Below the pieces are notes generated by a model that saw only the letters and a program-made list of their open reading frames with translations, was not told the DNA's origin and did no database searches. From Neckera pumila (Eukaryota; Streptophyta; Bryopsida; Hypnales; Neckeraceae): a stretch of DNA of 64,000 nucleotides. The stretch's first letter is position 1; every line of letters starts with the position of its first letter. The stretch lies in assembly GCA_963969595.1 (NCBI GenBank), contig OZ018410.1, forward strand, positions 33,980,913-34,044,912, given 5' to 3'. Made by a program: the position numbers and the translations under genes. Positions 24,101 to 35,599 of this stretch are shown here, piece after piece.

Positions 24101-26335
24101 TATAATAATCCACCTTATCCTGGTATCTTGTCGGTATTAGCCACTAATTACTATTTCATGGAAATTTAAATCTGCCAAGTGTTGAAAGGCTGGAGGTGGT
24201 TAATATCCTTCATGGGTCATGGGGGCAACGGTTGATTTTTTGGCCCTACCAAATTTTTTCCGGTTTTACATCCTTTGTTTTCAAAATGCAATTGAACTAG
24301 TTGTCAGTTTGTCCTGGCCATTGGTTAGGAGTGCTGGTAAGTGGTAAGTTATTGCACCTACATATTGTAACTTATCACCATTGGTAGCAGTGTTTTTTTT
24401 TCCAACGATTTAATTGCACCAAATTTTATGGGTTGGCACCATGCCTATAGAAAAAAATGGTACTAAAAAGGTAGGAAATTGCTAGAAAACTTCAAATAAA
24501 AAAAAAGTTGGATGAAATTGTTAGATTGTGGATTGAAATTGAATTATGGATATGTGATATGTTCTAATATGATATTTTCTATCCAATATGGGGATGAATG
24601 TTGAAGTTTGGAGAGCCACTATAACATTCAACATTGCTACTTTGGCACTTCATTAAAAATGAAAAAAGAAACCCTAATTGGTAGGAGATGATATACATCA
24701 AAATATCAACAAAATCACTTAATTACTCCTAAAATTCAAATTTCTCATACAATTCCATAGCTTTCATGCCCATTGCCTATCCTTCATGACTTTGCTCATT
24801 AGTTATCACCTAGATCCTCCACCTCTCCACTTAACTATCAATGAAATATTGTTGGATGAAGACTATTCCACACCCTCTATTGTAGAGCCAAGGCAGTGAT
24901 AGTGCACTTAGTACTGAACGTTACGCTCTAGTCACTTGTCCCCATGGATAAGGTTTAGAGTCCGTATTTCAAAGCGAGAGAAATGAATTGTTGATTGCTC
25001 AAGAAGTGGCAATAGGGATTGCCTCTCGAAAAACGAATTTGAAATCGTATTTGCAAATCCTGGCTTGGAAGAGCTTTGAGATTTCTAATCTTCATCACGA
25101 TTTGCGCACGATTTTCCGCCAGAATTGAAGCTAAATTATGCTTGTACTGTGCCAGCACCCATCCCGAATACTCTCACTGATGGATGCTTTACGCGGAGCG
25201 TGATTTCCGCTTCCAGGGTCCTCGCTTTATTAAAAACGGAGAGCGAGTCCACAATTATCAATGTGCTCACAGAAAGTATGTCCGCCGGTAGTCTTACAAG
25301 CACCATTTTGAATACATAATCCTTGATAAGAGATAGCTGATAATTTCATCATTTGACTACGTAGGAACGTGCATTGAACATCTCCGATCCACAGGAAAAA
25401 AAATCATCAAGACAGTCACCCGCACATACGCTCTGAAACAGAATGAATTTGAAATGAAAGCAGAGGACTCCGATGCTCATATACGTAAACCACACAATGC
25501 CGGAGCACCGGGTAACGCGATAATTTCTCTATGAAAATGCCACGAACTCTATGTAATGATTTTATTTGTAGGACACCCTAAACTTTCAGTTGTCGATGGA
25601 GATTTACAGTGCCGCAACGACGAACCACAGTGGATATTATCAGTAACCCGACACAGACACCTGCACACGAGATTCACAAGATTGGATTTGTAAAGAGAAA
25701 AGGGACAGCTCAATTTTTGTTGAAACGCACAATGCCGTGACACCAGGTTACAGATGTTTTGTTTCCACTCTATGGTGATGCTCTCTGTTTATGATTCTAT
25801 TCTAGAGGTCAAAATTCGAAGGTCAAAATTTTCGACTGCCGATGGAGATTCAATTCGTCAGTTCCACAACGACGGTCCCGTGTAATGATTGTAATTGCCG
25901 TCGTCGTCCTCGTCGTCGCTGAGCTGGGGCGGTTCCATGAGCATGACTCTCGCCATTTCCGACACCAGGTTGACATCCTCGTCGAAGTAGCACGAGGAGG
26001 TGTTGGTTGCATAGCTCACCGATTGTTGTTGTTCCGTGTAAGTGATGTCCTCGAGCTCCTCCTTCGCGTCGTCGCTGTAGGAGGACGCGGTGGTGGTGGA
26101 GGCGCTGAACGAGCTCATGAACTGGTGGTATGAGAAAAATCGGCACTCGGAGTGCTTGAATCTGTCGGGGTGGAGTAGAGTCCCAGGGGAGCTTGTAGTA
26201 GTGGTCCGAGAAATTGAGCTGCGGGATTTGGGGTTGCACAAGCACATGAGCGCGGCAGCGTCCGGAAATTGCCCAGCCAGAAGCGCTTCTTCTTCTGGGA
26301 GTCGCGAATCTCGCTCACCCACTATTTCCGAAAAA
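24100..26335 (-). repeat. Inverted-duplicate block, copy 2 (decayed DREB locus)
   Basis: Reverse-complemented, this aligns with 7160-9310: the DREB 3' half, both tail repeats, the CTTGGCTCT and AGTGGAGAGGTGGAGG stretches, and the TGGTAGGGCC, TTGCCCCCA and AACACTTGGC segments down to AGTGGCTAAT. Substitutions and indels are far more numerous than between the MCTS1 arms, so this event is older. It fills most of the spacer between those arms. Confidence 0.75.
25858..26330 (-). pseudogene. Truncated DREB pseudogene
   Basis: The reverse strand matches the DREB gene from the middle of its AP2 domain (VSEIRDSQKKKRFWLGNF) to the end (HYTGPSLWN). The start codon and first half of the domain are missing: homology begins at about 26326 in unrelated sequence. 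About 25 bp encoding the QCEAAHAFD part are deleted. Further indels remove the poly-Ala tract and shift the frame around [13 protein letters not shown], where the parent has [12 protein letters not shown]. The acidic tail frame is intact, but no functional AP2 domain can be made. An open frame of 172 codons across the region is an accident of shifted frames. Confidence 0.85.
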
Positions 26336-26733
26336 AGCTCTAGATGATCATTGTGCAAAGTCCCCAATAAGTTCATGTAGGGATGGGAAGGGAAGGAAAA
26401 CTGAAAATATGATATCTAGATTCTGATCATGCCATAATCTAATTTGCCAAAAAAATCTAAAATCTACTCATACCTTCCAACCACGAAAGAACACGGAGGG
26501 GTAAATCCATGTTGTTCGCAATGTTTCAAAGTTGGTTCTGTTTCTGACTCTTAAAATTCCTATTTCCAGAATTAAAAACAAACATTCCATACAATTTCCT
26601 CCAATAACACGCTCTAATATACTGGTCCTACATCACTGAGAACTTGACAAGCAAAGTTCGTAAGAACGTTGAAGACAAAAAGACAGTTGAAGGTGTCTAA
26701 AAGATTACATGAAGAACACCACTTCAAAGATAA
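26336..26733. other. Spacer sequence next to the right arm
   Basis: This is about 400 bp of unique AT-rich sequence between the DREB pseudogene breakpoint and the right MCTS1 arm. I see no gene or repeat match within the window. Confidence 0.4.
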
Positions 26734-27222
26734 CTTCAGTTCGACTTTCCTGAATTCCAACATAACAATCGGAACTCGTGATCAGACCTCACGTGGTTCT
26801 GAGATCCAGCATCTAATGTAATCCTCGCCCCTTCCAGACCATTTGAACGCGCGTTCCAGAAGGCCCCTACCAGAAAGCACTTGCGTTCAACGCCTACCGG
26901 GGCTGCTCATCAGCCCAAACAAATCTTTAGGCTAAACAATCATAGTCCTGCCGAGTGTGTACAATCCCATGGGTTGCCTCCTCACGGTAGCTCCGTAGCC
27001 TTGTGATCCGCAGGAAATCGGCACGACACCCTTCGGTATCCAACTTCAGCATCCAACTTCAGCAACACTGTTACCTTGTGAACCCCGGATACTCGCCTCG
27101 TCGCCGAAATCAACGAGTCGGCCTCAAGTCTGCCTACCAACACCACTACCAACGACCTTCGCGAGACTCTTCAGGGACGTCGCCTTGCCAAGTCGCACAG
27201 CTAGTGATCCCTCCTGCTCGCC

Positions 27223-28900
27223 TCAGTCCAGATGTAACGTCTGGCAACACGGAACACAATATCAGCTCTCCTCTCTATTTGTCTCACGGCATGCAAACAA
27301 ATCCCACCGTCTCAAATTGCAGAGTGCCAGGTCTCTCCAATTCATGACATGATTTTATACACCCGCAACCAAAAAACACACAAAACACAACCAGAAAAAC
27401 TCAGGAGTCCCTCAAGGACAAGCACCTTCCACAGTCCGTCGTTCAGGTAATGCATGTTGTCCACTCCGATCCCCTTGTTGATGCTCTTGCTGTCACACCA
27501 CAACAAATCACTCCGGTCAAACGCAATGCTTCACATCTTCACCTACTCCGCCGCAATTCCCCCGTGCACCAATGCTGCCAACAAATCCAATAGCACTACA
27601 CTAGCAAACTCAAGCGCCGAAAACATTACATGTCGTTGGCGGACATCTTCGTGTACCCGATCGCCAGAGCATGCTCCTTGCCTTCGGCCATGATTGCCTG
27701 CAGAAACCACCACCGCGATCGCTCAGGCTGCTTGCCAACTAGTCCCAGGACCACCTGAATCCAACGATTCTGTCCAACTACTCCGAAACGAAGCTAAACT
27801 CCTCAACGTGCACTCAAACAGAAGCCCTCATTCACCTCAAAGAAAATGTAAAAGCTCACCACAGGTGAATCCACCGCCACCTCCTCGTCCACTTCGCCGC
27901 CCGCAGATGTCAACCCTGGGCACATGATATTGGCACCCGCCAGAACGAACTTGATAGCTCCTCGGTCCACACGGAACTTCTTCATGATTCCTGGATCTTC
28001 GAACACGCAAAACCACAAATCAGTTCACGCCACAACCAACCACTACATACCCCTCAGCCCTCAACCACCACCACCACCACCACCACCACCACCACCACCC
28101 AAAAACTCCGAAACTAAAGAAACCCTAATACTGTCATACATTCCCCGTACATTGGTGCAAAAGCCGGAGCGTGGGCATGTAAGGGCCATCCCGCACGTTG
28201 AAGAACAGCGGCACATTGTTCACAACCACCAAGTTGATGTGGTTCTGGCTGGCCCAACCACAACACACCACATCAAGTCAGTCAACAAAACACAGGACAA
28301 CACAACAGACGCAGGCTTTGCCCTAATTTAGCTACTTGACCACAGTAACCCCGGAATTCAAACGTGGGTTGCCGCACAGACAGAAGCTCGCGGAAGACGT
28401 GCATCGTCTCATGATCAGCTCCATTCCCTGACAGAACCACGCCAATCCTTCGCCCAAACCCTAAATTCCCCGCACCAGCACCAAGACCCACGGAGCTCAC
28501 TCACCACTTGGCGACTATCAGCGGCGATTTCTTCGGCAGCATTTCGTCCAGGAGAGGCTCCAAGTCCGGATACTGACCAAGCCACAACACTCGTCAGCGT
28601 CGCTTCCACATTCCACTTTCCAGAGCGTGAATTCAATGGAATGCACATAATCGACAAAAGGGACAGACGAAACGCACCTCATCGGCAATGTTCTGGCGAA
28701 TCTTCCGTTGCACGGAGGCCTTCACTTGATTCTGGCCCGTGACCTCCTCGGACGTGAATCTGGGAAATTCCAACACACGGCCAAAGTCATGCCGATCCGA
28801 TTGCAGCAGAGAACAGCGACATGAATTACATGAATTTCAGGGCAATTATATGAGAGAGGGTTTTAATCAATTGACCGAAAGGCGCTTACTTCTTGAACAT
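27223..28900 (-). CDS. MCTS1/TMA20-like PUA-domain protein, right copy
   Basis: This is a second complete gene, mirror image of the left copy. Exons in transcription order: 28890-28900, 28678-28759, 28505-28572, 28151-28248, 27860-27996, 27630-27697, 27426-27489, 27223-27240. All GT-AG sites and reading phases are kept, and I found no stop or frameshift, so the predicted product is the same 181-residue protein (MFKKFTSEE...LWKTLHLD). The role is as for the left copy: a 40S-bound partner of DENR in translation re-initiation and ribosome recycling. It has its own telo-box (28992-29000) and MITE-bearing upstream region, so both copies may be expressed. Genes are convergent across the spacer. One copy could instead reflect an assembly artefact, but the different outer and spacer sequence argues for a real duplication. 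Confidence 0.9.
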
Positions 28901-28991
28901 GATTGATTGTACAGACGATCCAGCGAGCGATTGCGGCTGACAATCCAGGTAGAGGTGAAGCTCCGATGCGCGTGTCCACAACGAAAAAAAA

Positions 28992-29000
28992 TTAGGGTTT
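28992..29000 (-). promoter_or_regulatory. Telo-box upstream of right MCTS1
   Basis: TTAGGGTTT on the plus strand is AAACCCTAA on the gene strand, about 90 bp before the right MCTS1 ATG. The core is unchanged, while the base next to it differs from the left copy (CTCAAACCC here, GTGAAACCC there). Confidence 0.5.
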
Positions 29001-29119
29001 GAGGACCAACAACAACCGTAGGGTTGCATGGAGACTGTAAGGCATTTAGCTCAAGTATGATGTCACTCTGGGTACAGTGTGGACAGATATGTACACTCTG
29101 GTGATCAAGGTAGATTGTA

Positions 29120-29308
29120 CACTGAATAGGGGTATTAAGGGGACCCATACTAATTAATCGACATACCACTTTATATAAATATTTGTCTTTGTTGTACATG
29201 AATAGTGATTGAAGTGTGCAGGGGTTGTACATCATGTTTTTCTACATCTACAGTTTTCCACAATAAGTCCCCTTAACTTTTTGGTCCCTTTAATACCCCT
29301 ATTCAATG
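29120..29308. mobile_element. TA-flanked MITE in the right MCTS1 promoter, 189 bp
   Basis: This is the same insertion as in the left arm, at the mirrored position, with TA on both sides and ends CACTGAATAGGGG and CCCCTATTCAATG. This copy keeps slightly better matched TIRs than the left one, whose left end has lost a G. Confidence 0.88.
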
Positions 29309-30103
29309 TAGATTGCAACTCCTGTGTTAGGTTAAATCTATATACCATAATTTGTTACACACTAACTTTATATTAGGGCCCAACTGTTCGCCCAATTTCA
29401 AAACCACCAAAATCAACCAATAGATCAATCAACCACTAGGGGTGCTTAGATTCCTAAATTGAGCCAATTTTGATCAATGAATCAAAAGTTATGAAGATTT
29501 TTAGTTTGTGGGTAGTTATGGATTCTCTACTCTATAATAAACTTTGTAGTCCTTCATCTTACTCAATTTTCAATATTTTTTGAAAAAAATAAAATCATAG
29601 GATGTAAATTATTTATTACAACATTGCAAACATTGGGATTAGCATTTTTCAATTCCATAATTAAATTCTTGACAATTTAGTATTTTGAATCATTCTCTAC
29701 TACTATCTACTTACTATTTTTTTCGTATAAATTGTACAATTCCAAATGAAGTGAAATTTTTTAGGCATGTAGCCGATTTATCTAGGAAAAAGAATCCAAA
29801 GAAGCACCATCATTTTGGACATTTTTTCATCAAAAAGTGAGCTTGTGAAGTGTTGCTGCCATGTTTTTCGCAGAGCCAAAAAATGATTTCAGTGAATTTG
29901 AATGCTTATATCTTGCAATCCATGCGGTGGCAATTTCTAAAATTTTTACCATATGTTCTCAAGTCAGCATACTACAACATCCTACCATTACATGTGTCAA
30001 ATTTTTTTTTTTTCAAAAATTGGGTACTTGTACTGAAAATGGCAATTTTTGAGCGTTTTTGGTGAGAGCAGGGTTATAGAACTTGAGGGGTTAAAGCAAT
30101 CAC

Positions 30104-30159
30104 CCTCTCTAATGTAATCTTGTCAGGCGGTCCCAGATCGATCAATTTAGAGAGGTTCT
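30104..30159. mobile_element. Right part of an Emigrant/pogo-like MITE
   Basis: TCTAATGTAATCTTGTCAGG, then a GTCCC-containing stretch and TTTAGAGAGGTTCTATTG followed by TA, match the right half of the complete element at 42830-42997. The left half is replaced by the MCTS1 arm. The outer duplication boundary therefore falls inside or next to a MITE. Confidence 0.6.
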
Positions 30160-30240
30160 ATTGTATGTTGCATGAAATTAGAAAGTCCTCAACATCAATT
30201 ATATGTGATCAATTTTTATAGGCAAAAAACTCAAATATAT

Positions 30241-30460
30241 CACATTTAACTACTTCTAGACTTTCAACTGAATTCTAGACAAAACGTTCAAAAATCTCTA
30301 GATATTAACATCTGGAGATCTCTAGATGTTTGTATAGATCTTTGGATGCTTTATATAAATCTTTAGATGTTTTACATGATCTCTCAATGATTATCTCCTG
30401 ATGTTTTTTCTCCAGATATTACTTTTGGAATCTTTGAAAGTCCAAAAATAGTTAAATATG
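30241..30460. mobile_element. MITE with CACATTTAACTACTT ends, 220 bp
   Basis: The left end CACATTTAACTACTTCTAG and the right end, complemented CATATTTAACTATTTTTGG, are inverted repeats. The interior has repeated (T)CTAGATGTTT and GATCTTTGGATG units and TTATCTCCTGATG. A sister copy with better-preserved ends is at 49681-49881. I see no clear target duplication. Confidence 0.65.
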
Positions 30461-30464
30461 CCAT

Positions 30465-31649
30465 AGTTGAACTTGTATTAAAAAATAATAAATGAGTGCT
30501 AAAACATCATAAGTAGATATTTCACAACCTTCTATCATGCATAGTACAACCGGTAGCCTAATCTTCTACAAAACAATAAGAATTGTATATTGTACCAATA
30601 GCAAAGGTTAACCTACTACATTTGGCACTTGCTTGCAAACTTGCTATGTACATTTACAAACAACATCTGCTGTCACACTCTTGACACTTGCAAGATGAGC
30701 ATCTGCTGTAGCATTCGGTAGACTTGCCAATTCAATTATTGCTACATCTTTCACTGGACTTGCCGGGTCAGCATTTGGTTCGTGATTTGTGGTTTCAATA
30801 TATGGATATTTTCACTATATAATCTTAATGCAGGAGAATTTTGCCATAGTGGCATGTTTTGATTGGTTAAGGAGAGGTAAATTAAGACTAATTTTGCTCA
30901 CTCATTGCCTTGTGCAAACTTTCAACATGGTGGACATAAAGTAGAAATTTCATTGGTCTGGCAATGAGAGAAATCTTCGAGAAACCTCTATTGCTACCAA
31001 CCAATATTAACTTAGTAAGTGCAGATTCACCTAGCTAACATAATCTCAATATATGAGAGTTTTGCTGTTGTGACATGTTTTGATTGGTTAAGCATCAAAA
31101 AAGTCAAACGGCTCAACTTTTCTAGAAAGTAATTGCAAAGTAGGCCAAGTCATATAAAAACCTCGCCGAACGGCCCCTCCGTCTATCAATTTATGTAAGG
31201 TTGGACCACCCATTTCCAACCAAGGACCAATGCCCAACCGATAGTGCACCTATTTCCAATCAAGGTATGTAATGTGGTTTTTACTCTTTTTAAAGTTGGA
31301 ACTAGTAACATCACAACAATGTCCTAAAGTATGCAAAAAGTAACAAGAAAATAGATAGTAGGAAGCTAGTCCTTGAGTGATTGAAATTGGAAGATTCTAA
31401 GGTAAAAACACCCAATAGCGTCCTTGTACCTAATCTTTGTTCCTAGATGAACATTAAACCGTCCTTAAACTTCCATTGAATGGTTTTTGCTACATATGTT
31501 ATAAAGTTTTTTCTTTTCTTCAGTGTGATTGGATAAGTTCCAAATTTGTCAGAATTCAGATTTGGGTCCACCTACAAGATGGTTTTAGTGGTCTAGGGCA
31601 CTGCAACTTTAAAAATTCATAGAAAACACATGCCAAGCCCGAAAAATCT
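30465..31649. other. Intergenic DNA, no gene seen
   Basis: This is AT-rich to moderate. A short direct repeat occurs: TGTTTTGATTGGTTAAG at about 30866 and about 31076, each preceded by TTTTGC and GTG(A/G)CA. No coding frame with recognisable features was found. Confidence 0.45.
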
Positions 31650-31713
31650 CATTAGGAAAAAGTTGAACCCTGGAAGAGGGCGTGAGACCTGAGAACGTAG
31701 GGAACGCAAGCCG

Positions 31714-31744
<31 letters not shown>

Positions 31745-32131
31745 ATTTTTTATTTTTGCGACAGCAAACTGCAGGCACGGAACAGCGCGGAACAGCAGGG
31801 AACAGTGCAGCTGAAATGCTTAAAAAAACATTAAATTTTTTTTTTGTTAAAATAAATTCAAAATTACAAAATTTTCAGATCTGACATGGCACTACACATG
31901 CCATGTCAGACTGCAATCATTACAATTTTTATTATTTTATTATTTTTGTTATTATTTTTTATTATTTTTTATTTTTTATTATTATTTTATTAATATTTTA
32001 AATATTTTTATTTTTTAAATATTTTTTAAATATTTTTTAATTGTAAATCACTGTTGAGTTCCCTGCAGTTCCTTGGAGGGGAAGCTTACACTACGAAGCA
32101 GCCCCTTCCAGGGTTCATTTTTTTCCTAATG
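31650..32131. mobile_element. TIR element with CATTAG...CTAATG ends, 482 bp
   Basis: The left end CATTAGGAAAAAGTTGAACC and its complement at the right (around 32100-32131, with CCCTTCCAGGGTTCA) form TIRs of about 31 bp. The interior has a poly-A tract (31715-31742), repeated GGAACAGCAGGGAACAG, a TGACATGGCA/TGCCATGTCA hairpin at about 31882-31910 and simple ATTATT-rich DNA. Layout and ends match 13097-13543. No transposase is encoded. Confidence 0.7.
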
Positions 32132-33131
32132 TTTTTCTTTTTTTGAAAATTCATGGATTTCTTTTGCCTACACCACAAAACATTAATTTCTTGAAATTGT
32201 GCCTCCAAGTATGCTGAATTCCTTTTTTTGTCTTTTTTTGGGTGCTTCCACCTTAGTGATTGGTAAGTAGTTCGGAACACTTTTTAGCTCCCAAAATTCA
32301 CAGAAATTTTAGTTTTGCAAAAAAATTCTGAAAATTTTGCAATCTCAATATTTTCTATCTCCCTATACAAGAAAAATCTCCATTACAATCAACTGCTCAC
32401 CATCTGTGCTACAGTTGCTTAAGTGATTAGATATAGGTGGTCCGACTCTAATTCAATTTTATTTGCTTTGGTTGAGTTTTTTCTTTTGTTTATGCTCATT
32501 TCTCTTCATTTGACCAGCCTTTGGGCTTGGCTGTTTTTATACTTAATTTTTTCTTTTTAATGCAGTGGGTCTCCCATTTCTTCAAAAAAAATTAAAAAAT
32601 TAAAAATTAAAAAGAATCGCCTATCAATAAGGTACCTACACCTTAAATCGCACAATTAAGCAATTCAGCATGGTTTTTACTATTATATTGGAAAAAAATT
32701 TGTGGGGTCCCATTGGCAGTCAAAACGAGATTCTAGTTTCTCTTAGAATGCATTTTTTGGACACCGTGTGAATAAACTACGAATTTTCAAAGTGCTGAAA
32801 ATAGGTGCACCTAAAAGCGATCATAGAGTCATATGAATAGTGGGAGTACATTTTAGGCAAGAATATCCAGTGTGCGATTTTAAGAACCGTGCAACTTTAG
32901 GTGTAGTTACCTTACCAACCTCGCCACCCATAGGTCCTAACCAACGATTACTTTTCATAACTTGGCCTGCTTTCCATTCCATTTAGGCTTATTAATTGAA
33001 GCTTGGGAGATGTTGTTGTAGGGATCAGTGCGTCAATCAAATTCTTGCTTCAAATATGTCTTCACTCAGACTTAGCGGTGATTTCGACACATGCAGGCCG
33101 AACTATGACCTGTATTCAATTGTACAAAGTA
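32132..33131. other. AT-rich intergenic DNA
   Basis: I saw no gene, splice-supported frame or further TIR element here. Scattered homopolymers only. Confidence 0.45.
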
Positions 33132-33279
33132 CATAACATTCAGTAGCTCTACAGTGATGGTGTGGTATATTCCACACCCCAACAGTGTTTCATCAGTAAC
33201 TACTGATGAATTAGACAGGTGAGGCACACCATCACTGTAGAACCAAGGCAACATCAACACATGCTACTGATTGTTATGA
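33132..33279. mobile_element. CATAACATT-family MITE, 148 bp
   Basis: The ends CATAACATTCAGTAGC and GCTACTGATTGTTATG are inverted repeats. Just inside, CTACAGTGATGGTGTGG and CACACCATCACTGTAG form a second perfect or near-perfect pair, so the whole element can fold. The ends match those of the large compound element at 39891-41211. Confidence 0.7.
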
Positions 33280-33744
33280 ATTTGTTACAGCAATCCCCAT
33301 TCCTTTTTCATTCGATACTAATGGCATCAATGTTACGTACTTCAACTGGAATGTGAAAGATGATTAGTTCGATGTATTCTCTGACGTACCGACAATTCAA
33401 CAGACAATGGCTAATACTCACAAGATTGTTCAATACAGAAAACAGACAATGCCCGAACAGAAATTTGGAATGGTTTCAAGTTCAAATTTGTAAATAAGAA
33501 ACTCTGGCCATGGCAGTTTTTATTTCTGGAATCTATAAATTATGAACAATCTCCTACTACTGCTGACAGTCAAAGAATCGACGAACAACGTCCAGCGTAC
33601 ATCCGACAGTCGCTCAAAAGAATTTTAGGCCTCAATTAATCAGAGACCGCTTTTCTGCATATATCGGACCAGCTACTGAACTAGTTAGCCATTAATGCAA
33701 ACGTGCACCTGAACACTCTAGAAACCAAACGTCCAAGTTCACCA

Positions 33745-35423
33745 CTAGTTCACAAACTGGCAGAGCTTACGAATCTCCCCCTGTCTGCCCGTCTTGACCT
33801 GGACGTTGGTCATGGCCACCATAGCCCTCGCGAATCGATAATTGAATGTCTCTTGATTCAGATTCGCGTCCACGATCTTACGAGTGATAGGGTCCCTGTA
33901 CAGAGTTTGGTCGGAGGTCATGAGGCCACGGCCAGCCTTGATGTTCTGGAAGTACTTCGTGTCAAATGTGTTCACGGAGTATTGGTCGATAACCAGAGGA
34001 GTCGGGGTGGTGACCGAAGGGCACACCTGCTGCAACTTCGCCAACAGGTCCTTGGGCATGGTGGGGTCGACGGCGGGTGGAAAGATTCTGTCCCGCAACT
34101 GCACGCAATGCGTCACTCCAATAGTGTGGGACCCTGGGATACATATATACACACCTCGTCAGGACTACAAATTCCAGAGGAGAAAATCCAAAATGTCCAT
34201 CATCTACGGCAATCTTGAAGTCAATGTCCAGGAATAATAGAATAGTATACAGTAGTCAACTCTTGTAAGGGATCAAGTATTTTCACACTCACCACGAATC
34301 GAAGCTCATCTGCTTGGTCAATGGAGCCACTAATGTACTGCATGGTTATCTCTACCTTCAGATTGGTTAGTATGGGTACCTGAGAGGTCGACCATCTGCG
34401 CTGCGGACAGGCCCTTGGCAGCGAAGCTGGCGATGAGCTGCGCGCTGTTGAAAGTGGCGGGTGGCAAGTTGGTGAGCACTTCCTGCGCGATGGACACTCG
34501 GCCGTCGCGGCGACCTGCGGGCACTTTCCAGCCCACTCCTCTCGTCAGTTTCACCGTGTCGCGAGAGGCGAACGCTAGAATGTCGGCGCAGGAGACCACT
34601 CCTGGGCAGACCTTCTCCACTGCGGTCTTGGCCGCGTCGATGGCTTCGAATCCGTGCAGACTAAGGTTGGGCACGGCAGATCTCTCGGTGGTGCTCCCTG
34701 CTAGCAACACGGACCCGTCGCATCCCTGCCATTGGGTTCGTTCAACACGGATTCAGTCCACAATTCGATCGATCTTCTCATAGATTATCATCTCATGAAT
34801 GCAATGAGCTCGTTCATATGCTCTATGAACGAACATGACTATGTACAAATGCAAGCAACCACAACTTACAGGCTACAGCTAAAGTTTTATTTCTCAGAAT
34901 GTCTCGTGCATTCTGCATTTGAAACTCAAATCACATTCCAAACAACTGAACCATTGGCGGTAGTGGACACTAGCACTAATCCCCTGTTGCTGAAGAAGCA
35001 GTAACGAAACAAGGGTTCTAACTTAACGAGTGGGTTGAAACAGCTAGGATCCCCGTGTTCTCTTTCGACAGCTGTTTGCAGCAGTAGTACTGACAGTACT
35101 ATGATGGATGACTTGATGAGAAGGACTAAGACAGACAAAGGTGGAAATACAGCGACTGTGAGAAACAGATGCTTGCATTGATATGTCGGTATGCTTACCC
35201 GGACAAAGCAGTCATGGAAGATGAGTCGAAGGACTCCAGGCGCCACAGTCTTGTCCTTGGCATACGACGCACTTATCGATTGGTACACAATTTTCTCCAC
35301 ATTGGGACAAGTATACCCATAGAAGTTATATCTCAAATTGGCCTCCACTCCACGCACATTGCTCCATGCAACCGTCGCCAGCACTAATAGTGCCACCAAA
35401 CTCACTCTCATCTGGGGCCCCAT
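33745..35423 (-). CDS. Class III secretory peroxidase, three exons
   Basis: This predicted apoplastic heme peroxidase (EC 1.11.1.7) oxidises phenolics with H2O2 and can act in lignin, cell-wall or defence chemistry. Exons: 35199-35423, 34380-34725, 33745-34133, with GT-AG sites and phases 0 and 1, giving 319 residues. Residues 1 to about 28 form a hydrophobic signal peptide. Distal Arg66 and His70 lie in [11 protein letters not shown], continuing GCDGSVLL. The heme-ligand His193 lies in [20 protein letters not shown] and [13 protein letters not shown] are standard motifs. Eight cysteines at 39, 72, 77, 115, 121, 200, 228 and 315 fit the four family disulfides. I chose the ATG because it directly precedes the signal peptide. 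A TATA box lies about 170 bp upstream. Substrate cannot be told from sequence. Confidence 0.93.
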
Positions 35424-35591
35424 TCTCCAACTAGCAGAGACACAATCGAATCTCTCACCACTCAGTCTGCAAGAATGCTACACCCCCAGCTGAAGTGTTT
35501 CGCTTACCTTACACCGCAGGCAATGCAAGGCAGCGAATTCAAGCTCGGATGGAGCCAATGAGGCACGTTTCAAGCACACTTTCCCTACAGT

Positions 35592-35598
35592 TTATATA
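35592..35598 (-). promoter_or_regulatory. TATA box of the peroxidase gene
   Basis: TATATAA on the gene strand, about 170 bp before the ATG at 35423, in a locally GC-richer region. Position and sequence fit a core promoter. Confidence 0.5.
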
Positions 35599-35599
35599 A

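Larger units (their letters stand above)
26734..30140 (-). repeat. Inverted-repeat arm, right copy (MCTS1 locus)
   Basis: This is the mirror of 20243-23643. It contains the same eight MCTS1 exons, the promoter MITE, the telo-box and the outer AT-rich segment beginning at a TTAA-family end (GAGGGG, TTAA at 30091-30094). The outer end runs into half of an Emigrant-like MITE ending AGAGGTTCTATTG near 30159, which the left arm lacks. In the outer segment some positions agree with the 19.1 kb partial copy rather than with the left arm. Confidence 0.93.

Noticed and set aside
25858..26376. Treating the 172-residue open frame as a functional second DREB protein
   Set aside because: The start and first half of the AP2 domain are missing, and part of the open frame is in a shifted frame compared with the parent gene.
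33703..34218. 171-residue plus-strand frame
   Set aside because: It is the antisense shadow of peroxidase exon 3, whose minus-strand motifs and cysteine pattern are unambiguous.
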